A stretch of DNA of 18,520 nt, taken from Methanomicrobiales archaeon. GTDB taxonomy: Archaea > Halobacteriota > Methanomicrobia > Methanomicrobiales > Methanospirillaceae. The DNA lies in the NCBI GenBank assembly GCA_022841205.1, contig JALHCK010000018.1:1-18520 (forward strand), written 5' to 3'. A model generated the notes under the pieces. The model did no database searches. It was given only the letters and a program-made list of their open reading frames with translations, and was not told where the DNA came from. The position numbers and the translations under genes were made by a program. Below, piece by piece: positions 15,265 to 18,520 of this stretch (position 1 is the stretch's first letter; each line of letters begins with the position of its first letter).

Positions 15265-16011
15265 ATGGTAACGAGAAAATTACCCCTATCGATAGACCCA
15301 TGCCCAATATCCGAATCGGTATTCGAGATACGGTATCAACCAAGAGTTCCGGTTGATGCCGTTTTCGGCATCCTATACTCGCTTGTAGGAAAGTATTTCA
15401 AAGATCCGCCGGTTTCATTGCCTATTTTACAGTTACCTGAAGCCATTCGAACTCAAAATCCTGATCTTGCGTATCAGCCGCATTATCGTCTTGGAAATGG
15501 GAATCTGATATTAAGCATAGGGCCGAAAACCCTTACTTTTTCGAATATTCGACCTTATATGGGATGGGGCAAATGGTCTTCCTTTTTTGAAAGCCTTCTT
15601 GATGATATTAAAACAAGTAATGTCATTAACTATGTCGAAAGAACTGGTTTAAGGTATATCAATGTTTTTGATAAGGGAATATTGAGCAATATTGAACTAG
15701 AAATCAAGCTGAAGGATAAAGTCCTACTAGACGAATCAACGACTTTTCGATCGGAAATTTTGGACTCAGGGTTGATAAAAATATTACAAATCGGGAGTAC
15801 TGTTTCTATCTCAACAGATGGGAAAGAGCGTACTGGATCGCTGATCGATATAGATTGTATTACGAACCTAAATGAATCGGCTGATGACTTTTTTAAACAT
15901 TATCGCGAAGTCGCATCTCTCTCTCATACCAAGGAAAAAGAGCTCTTTTATGATTTACTAAAGCCCGAATTCCTGGCAACGCTTAATCCCATCTATGGAG
16001 ATGAAGCATGA
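15265..16011 (+). CDS. TIGR04255 family protein
   Basis: 248 aa from ATG 15265. This start is preferred over the upstream ATGs at 15220 and 15256 because family members typically begin just before a KLP..P..E..FEIR-type strand; here KLPLSIDPCPISESVFEIRY. Other family-like features are LAYQPHYRLGNGNLILSIGP followed by a YMGWGKWSSFFESLLDDI stretch and VERTGLRYINVFD. Soluble, with no signal. The biochemical role of the family is not known; it is scattered among genomic islands. The gene overlaps the next by 4 bp (ATGA at 16008) and heads a three-gene unit, AT-richer than the hsd genes. Placement beside a restriction system inside a mobile element suggests a defence or host-interaction role, by inference only. 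Confidence 0.75.
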   Translation: MVTRKLPLSIDPCPISESVFEIRYQPRVPVDAVFGILYSLVGKYFKDPPVSLPILQLPEAIRTQNPDLAYQPHYRLGNGNLILSIGPKTLTFSNIRPYMGWGKWSSFFESLLDDIKTSNVINYVERTGLRYINVFDKGILSNIELEIKLKDKVLLDESTTFRSEILDSGLIKILQIGSTVSISTDGKERTGSLIDIDCITNLNESADDFFKHYREVASLSHTKEKELFYDLLKPEFLATLNPIYGDEA

Positions 16012-16289
16012 AATCATCAAATACTGTATTCTTGTTTCTTTCTCTTCTCGTCGGAACAGCAACGCCATTTTTGGCAAACGGGTACTTTGTTAATAATGGA
16101 GCGCCAATGAGTGTCGGGGCTGATGATGCCGTTGCTGAAGCATATAGTACCTCTGCCTATAGAATGAAATTAATGCATGAATGTTTGAACCATGCCGATT
16201 ACGACGAAACGGATGTAGTCGTTCCCCTCCCTGTCATTGGGCGGGTACGCATATCTCTTAAAAGTCCTAGCCCGCTTGAGATCGTGTAA
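16008..16289 (+). CDS. Small protein with N-terminal membrane or signal segment, 93 aa
   Basis: Residues about 5-24 (NTVFLFLSLLVGTATPFLAN) form a hydrophobic segment after a short KSS head, either a membrane anchor or a signal peptide; TATPFLA could be a cleavage region. The rest is hydrophilic and ends in DVVVPLPVIGRVRISLKSP. GGAG at 15997-16000 and the 4-bp overlap with the TIGR04255 gene give it a coupled start. It could anchor the module at the membrane. No family is recognised. Confidence 0.7.
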   Translation: MKSSNTVFLFLSLLVGTATPFLANGYFVNNGAPMSVGADDAVAEAYSTSAYRMKLMHECLNHADYDETDVVVPLPVIGRVRISLKSPSPLEIV

Positions 16290-16314
16290 ACTTGCTGATC
16301 ATAAGGCGAAATCT

Positions 16315-16881
16315 ATGGCATTTGAATGGTATGATGAGCTAATAGATAGCGAAGATATAACCCAAGGCGATATTATCTATAAGTGTCCTATTGTTTTGCC
16401 TAATAAAGAAACTTTTGATGCAATAATTTCGTCAAAATCAGAAGTTGATGAACCGTTAGATGTTAAAGAAGCTGATGTAGTAGTGTTGTCCCAAGCATGT
16501 GACATATTGAATGACAAAATAGATTCTCTTATTGTATGTCCTATTATCGGATTAAAAGAATTGGTCGCTGCAAATGCATACTTTGCTAGCAAAGACGCAA
16601 GAGAGAGCTTGAGGCAAGGGAAAGAACCGTCGTATCATTTGCTAAACTCATATTCGAGCGAAACTTTTCATTTCCCGTATTCTGTGGTCAGTTTCCACCA
16701 TATTTTCTCTCTCCCTAAAAGCTATGTTAAAAAGGCCGCACTTAAATGCGGAAGACGTCTACGAGTCTTGCCGCCATATCGGGAGCATCTTTCGCAAGCC
16801 TTTGCACGTTACTTCATGAGAGTGGGATTACCTTTGGATATTGATAAAGCTGCAATAAGAGATTTTTCTGCCAAGGAATGA
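16315..16881 (+). CDS. Conserved hypothetical protein, partner of the TIGR04255 module, 188 aa
   Basis: The start at 16315 (MAFEWYDELIDSEDITQGDI) is chosen over an upstream in-frame ATG at 16237 that would run deep into the previous gene; AAGG lies about 8 bp before it. Visible features: ITQGDIIYKCPIVLP, EADVVVLSQACDIL with its cysteine, FPYSVVSFHHIFSLPKSY, and a basic C-terminus LRVLPPYREHLSQAFARYFM ending in RVGLPLDI. To my recollection proteins of this shape recur beside TIGR04255 genes, but no function is established and I do not assign one. It ends the three-gene unit; an imperfect palindrome follows 70 bp later. Confidence 0.75.
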   Translation: MAFEWYDELIDSEDITQGDIIYKCPIVLPNKETFDAIISSKSEVDEPLDVKEADVVVLSQACDILNDKIDSLIVCPIIGLKELVAANAYFASKDARESLRQGKEPSYHLLNSYSSETFHFPYSVVSFHHIFSLPKSYVKKAALKCGRRLRVLPPYREHLSQAFARYFMRVGLPLDIDKAAIRDFSAKE

Positions 16882-16950
16882 TCGCTACTTCTTGCGAAGC
16901 GAGTATTCAAAACCATATTTTATATTTATAAATACACTTAACTATAAGAA

Positions 16951-17061
16951 ACCTAACAATCGCTTCAACCTGTCAATCCGGCCTGATACGCAATCTACTA
17001 GTTTAATCCTTGAGGCAGATTGCGCGCCAATCCCGGATTACAGGTCAAGCGAATGTTCGAT
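16951..17061. repeat. Large imperfect palindrome (about 100 bp)
   Basis: The left arm (from ACCTAAC at 16951, with ACCTGTCAATCCGG at 16968-16981 and CGCAATCT at 16989-16996) pairs with the right arm (AGATTGCG at 17017-17024, CCGGATTACAGGT at 17033-17045, then CAAGCGAATGTTC to about 17057). Pairing is broken by a few mismatches and single-base bulges, with a loop of about 20 bases. It follows the last gene of the TIGR04255 module. It may be a strong RNA hairpin, a small non-autonomous repeat, or a single-strand recombination site. No gene is convincing in 16882-17181. Confidence 0.65.
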
Positions 17062-17181
17062 GGACGCCTTCAGCGTTTGGATATGCCACGCCAGCTGAGG
17101 TCAGGAATAAATTAGTAGCATAAATGGTCTGAAAAGCAGGGGAGCATTACGATGTTTTAATACTTAGCCTTTTGAAACGGA

Positions 17182-17456
17182 CTATAAGGTATCCGGAAAA
17201 GATATCCCATATCGCTCTTTATAATCTTGCCAGTAGGCATAGCCGATATACGAATTCATGGCTCGTTTCACTAGTTTCTCTGATCTATGAGGCAGACTTT
17301 CCTGAAAATAATATGCAATGTTTTAAATTTTTTGAGCGTTTCATCATGCCCATATTTCTGCGAAATATTTCTATCAACAATAAAAAAGGAAAGTATCGTT
17401 TTGTCACGGTCGAGCAAAGCATCGATGTGGCGGATCAGTTGGTCTCTCTTCAGTTG
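17182..17456 (-). pseudogene. Probable frameshifted gene remnant, minus strand
   Basis: From 17456 leftwards the minus strand reads QLKRDQLIRHIDALLDRDK, then RNISQKYGHDETLKKFKTLH; after one frameshift in 17304-17318 it continues YYFQESLPHRSEKLVKRAMN and SYIGYAYWQDYKERYG to a TAG at 17182-17184. The Y/W/K-rich composition looks like real coding sequence. Its 5' end is cut by the IS3-type scar that starts near 17482. No family is recognised. An open plus-strand frame over the same bases (17172-17471) begins with TTG without a ribosome site and I consider it a shadow, but the choice is uncertain. Confidence 0.35.
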
Positions 17457-17481
17457 TCAAGGTCGGTTTGAATTTTCCGGT

Positions 17482-17600
17482 TTGGGGGTGCGGACGTTTT
17501 CTTGGACAGTTATGCTGCAAGCCCAAGTCCAATGCGGTACTGAAGTGGACTCTTGCCACCCAGCGATATGCACTTGAAGGTTGAAGATGCGTGAATGGAC
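17482..17600 (-). pseudogene. IS3-family transposase scar (C-terminus and end)
   Basis: On the minus strand the last codons before TAA (17510-17512) read CISLGGKSPLQYRIGLGLAA, the typical C-terminal tail of IS3-family OrfB (…P.QYR..). It is followed outward by TGTCCAAGAAAACGTCCGCA and a C-run at 17482-17509, resembling an IS150/IS3-type terminal repeat. Upstream of the tail the reading decays within about 20 codons, so only the 3' end remains. Confidence 0.6.
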
Positions 17601-17680
17601 CAACCAGCCCCGCAAAAACCTGTTTTATGCCCTGATAACCATGGGCAAGGCCGGGACTTTGCATTGTACATGTGAACTAT

Positions 17681-17699
17681 ACGTAGACAAAGAATGTTC
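17681..17699 (+). promoter_or_regulatory. Right-end recombination-protein sites
   Basis: ACGTAGACAAA (17681-17691) is a ninth copy of the 11-bp unit found in the left array, and GAATGTTC (17692-17699) directly abuts it, matching the motif of the integrase operator. Both lie about 55-70 bp inside the right attachment site. The pairing of both motifs at both ends supports a role in recombination. Confidence 0.6.
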
Positions 17700-17752
17700 C
17701 ATAATACTAAAAACCATGATAATAAAGGCTAAAGTGAAACAATAGAAGGGGC

Positions 17753-17773
17753 GTTCAAGTCCCCCTCTGGGCA
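17753..17773 (+). repeat. Right attachment site (attR core, 21 bp)
   Basis: Exact copy of the last 21 bases of the tRNA-Leu gene (GTTCAAG ... TCTGGGCA). The sequence 5' of it is not tRNA-like, so it is the displaced original 3' end of the target gene and marks the end of the element; host DNA resumes after it. Confidence 0.92.
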
Positions 17774-18083
17774 AATTCATATATAATAAGCAAATAATTA
17801 TAGCAAAGGACCAAAGGCAAAAGACCAAATCCAAGACCAGAATCCGAATCGGCGAAGGGTAAGTATAAAAGACTCTCCCGGGATTCTGTAGTATAGCGAT
17901 TTTCTAGGTCTATGATATATCTTGATTGAGTCAAGATCTGATATATAATAAATGAGTCAGCCTTAGGGTGAACTAAGAAATGAGAAAGTCATTATAATTC
18001 CAAATTCGTGTTCTTTGCGTAGCCAGTGTTTTAGAGCTTAAATGCAATGCATGCAATTGTATGCATATATAAGGAGGTCGTAT
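17774..18083. other. Host intergenic region with hairpin
   Basis: 310 AT-rich bases without a gene. ATCTTGA (17919-17925), a 5-base loop and TCAAGAT (17931-17937) form a hairpin extended by alternating AT; no T-run follows. TATAATA at 17943-17949 could be a -10 for the lipase gene. Near 18041-18066, AATGCAATGCATGCAATTG and TATGCAT form a palindrome-rich stretch just before the lipase ribosome site, possibly an operator. Confidence 0.4.
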
Positions 18084-18520
18084 ATGAGTACTAGAACTTT
18101 CACATTTACGGATCCCGATGGTTTTGAGATTTTCGTCTATGAGTGGCTGCCAGATGGCCAGAAGCCCAAAGCGGTGGTGCAAGTAGCACACGGTATGGCG
18201 GAGCATGCCCTGCGCTATGAGCGATTTGCAAAATACCTAAACGAGGCTGGATTTGCGGTATATGCGGATGATCATCGTGGTCATTGGAAGACGGCCAAAG
18301 ATCGCTCCAAGGCTGGTATTGGAGGAATCGACAGTTGGAATGGTATGGTCAATGATGAGAACCAGCTGAAAGAGATCATCAAAAAGGAGAATCCCGATTT
18401 ACCGCTTTTCTTCTTTGGTCACAGCATGGGCTCATTCATAGCACAGAGGTTCATAGAATTATGGGGCAGCGAGCTAAAAGGTGCGATACTCTCCGGAACG
18501 ACTGGTCTGGCATTCATTCC
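18084..18520 (+). CDS. Alpha/beta hydrolase, monoacylglycerol-lipase-like, 3' end outside window
   Basis: Starts at ATG 18084 behind AAGGAGG (18071-18077), the strongest ribosome site at this end. The 145 visible residues (MSTRTFTFTDPDGFEIFVYE...) match the serine aminopeptidase/monoacylglycerol lipase family: VAHGMAEHALRYERFA (oxyanion loop HGMAEH 36-41), YADDHRGHWKTA (family usually DHRGHG; here HW) and the nucleophile elbow FGHSMGSF (Ser114). The Asp and His of the triad lie beyond the edge. No signal peptide, so probably a cytoplasmic lipase or lysophospholipase. It is host DNA, outside the element. Confidence 0.9.
   Translation, partial: MSTRTFTFTDPDGFEIFVYEWLPDGQKPKAVVQVAHGMAEHALRYERFAKYLNEAGFAVYADDHRGHWKTAKDRSKAGIGGIDSWNGMVNDENQLKEIIKKENPDLPLFFFGHSMGSFIAQRFIELWGSELKGAILSGTTGLAFI

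Larger units (their letters stand above)
2009..17773. mobile_element. Integrative element in tRNA-Leu, about 15.7 kb (satellite-like or mobilizable island)
   Basis: Bounded by the 21-bp tRNA-derived repeats. Contents in order: integrase arm-type repeats, tyrosine integrase, helix-turn-helix/excisionase-like gene, DUF3631-type ATPase, small core genes, type I restriction-modification operon, decayed insertion sequence, TIGR04255 module, palindrome, IS3 scar, one more arm-type repeat, right attachment site. No virion, terminase, relaxase or type IV secretion gene is recognisable, so it must move with help from another element or be immobile. The integrase, excisionase-like and ATPase frames are intact, so excision may still be possible. 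The assignment as satellite rather than mobilizable island is inference. Confidence 0.88.

Noticed and set aside
16892..17098. 68-aa plus-strand frame over the large palindrome
   Set aside because: No ribosome site; composition and the inverted-repeat structure indicate noncoding DNA.
17587..17745. Short plus-strand frame (MREWTNQPRKNLFYALITMG...) at the right end
   Set aside because: Only a weak ribosome site, overlaps the IS3-type scar and the recombination sites, and is recognisable as nothing; it may be a remnant but cannot be supported.

Overview
The window is bacterial chromosome carrying an integrated, tRNA-borne mobile element of about 15.7 kb. Host DNA lies at both ends. On the left is a secreted-type esterase gene running off the window edge, then a well-promoted tRNA-Leu(CAG) gene. 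On the right is the start of a monoacylglycerol-lipase-like gene. The host cannot be fixed from the sequence. Mixed 40-50% G+C, AAGGAGG-type ribosome sites and the kinds of proteins present suggest an anaerobic or gut-type bacterium; a spirochaete is a guess only.

Element boundaries: the last 21 bases of the tRNA-Leu gene (2009-2029) are repeated exactly at 17753-17773. A tyrosine integrase gene (2485-3576) is the first large gene after the tRNA. Between them lie eight copies of a GTAGAC-type motif in strict 11-bp phase. A ninth copy sits just inside the right boundary, as expected of integrase arm sites. A second motif, GAATGTTC/GAACATTC, forms a palindrome at the integrase promoter and also recurs at the right end.

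Core module (3911-7782): an unrecognised 154-aa protein, then a coupled set of a MerR/AlpA-type helix-turn-helix protein (excisionase or regulator), a 127-aa protein and a DUF3631-type P-loop ATPase. Three small genes follow. A cluster of GTTTCGGTT repeats in both orientations covers the end of the ATPase gene and the next intergenic region; it looks like an iteron origin or a multi-operator promoter. No capsid, tail, terminase, relaxase or conjugation genes are visible. The layout therefore fits a satellite-like element or integrative mobilizable island.

Cargo (7783-17180): after the broken start of a further core gene comes a complete type I restriction-modification operon, hsdM-hsdS-hsdR, with 4-bp overlaps and a slippage-prone LIAE repeat in HsdS. 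A decayed insertion sequence with doubled ends follows. Next is a three-gene AT-rich module: a TIGR04255-family protein, a small membrane or secreted protein, and a conserved protein of unknown function. This module is the best candidate for a poorly described system here, probably defence-related by location. The right end holds a large imperfect palindrome, a probable frameshifted gene remnant, an IS3-family scar and the right attachment site.
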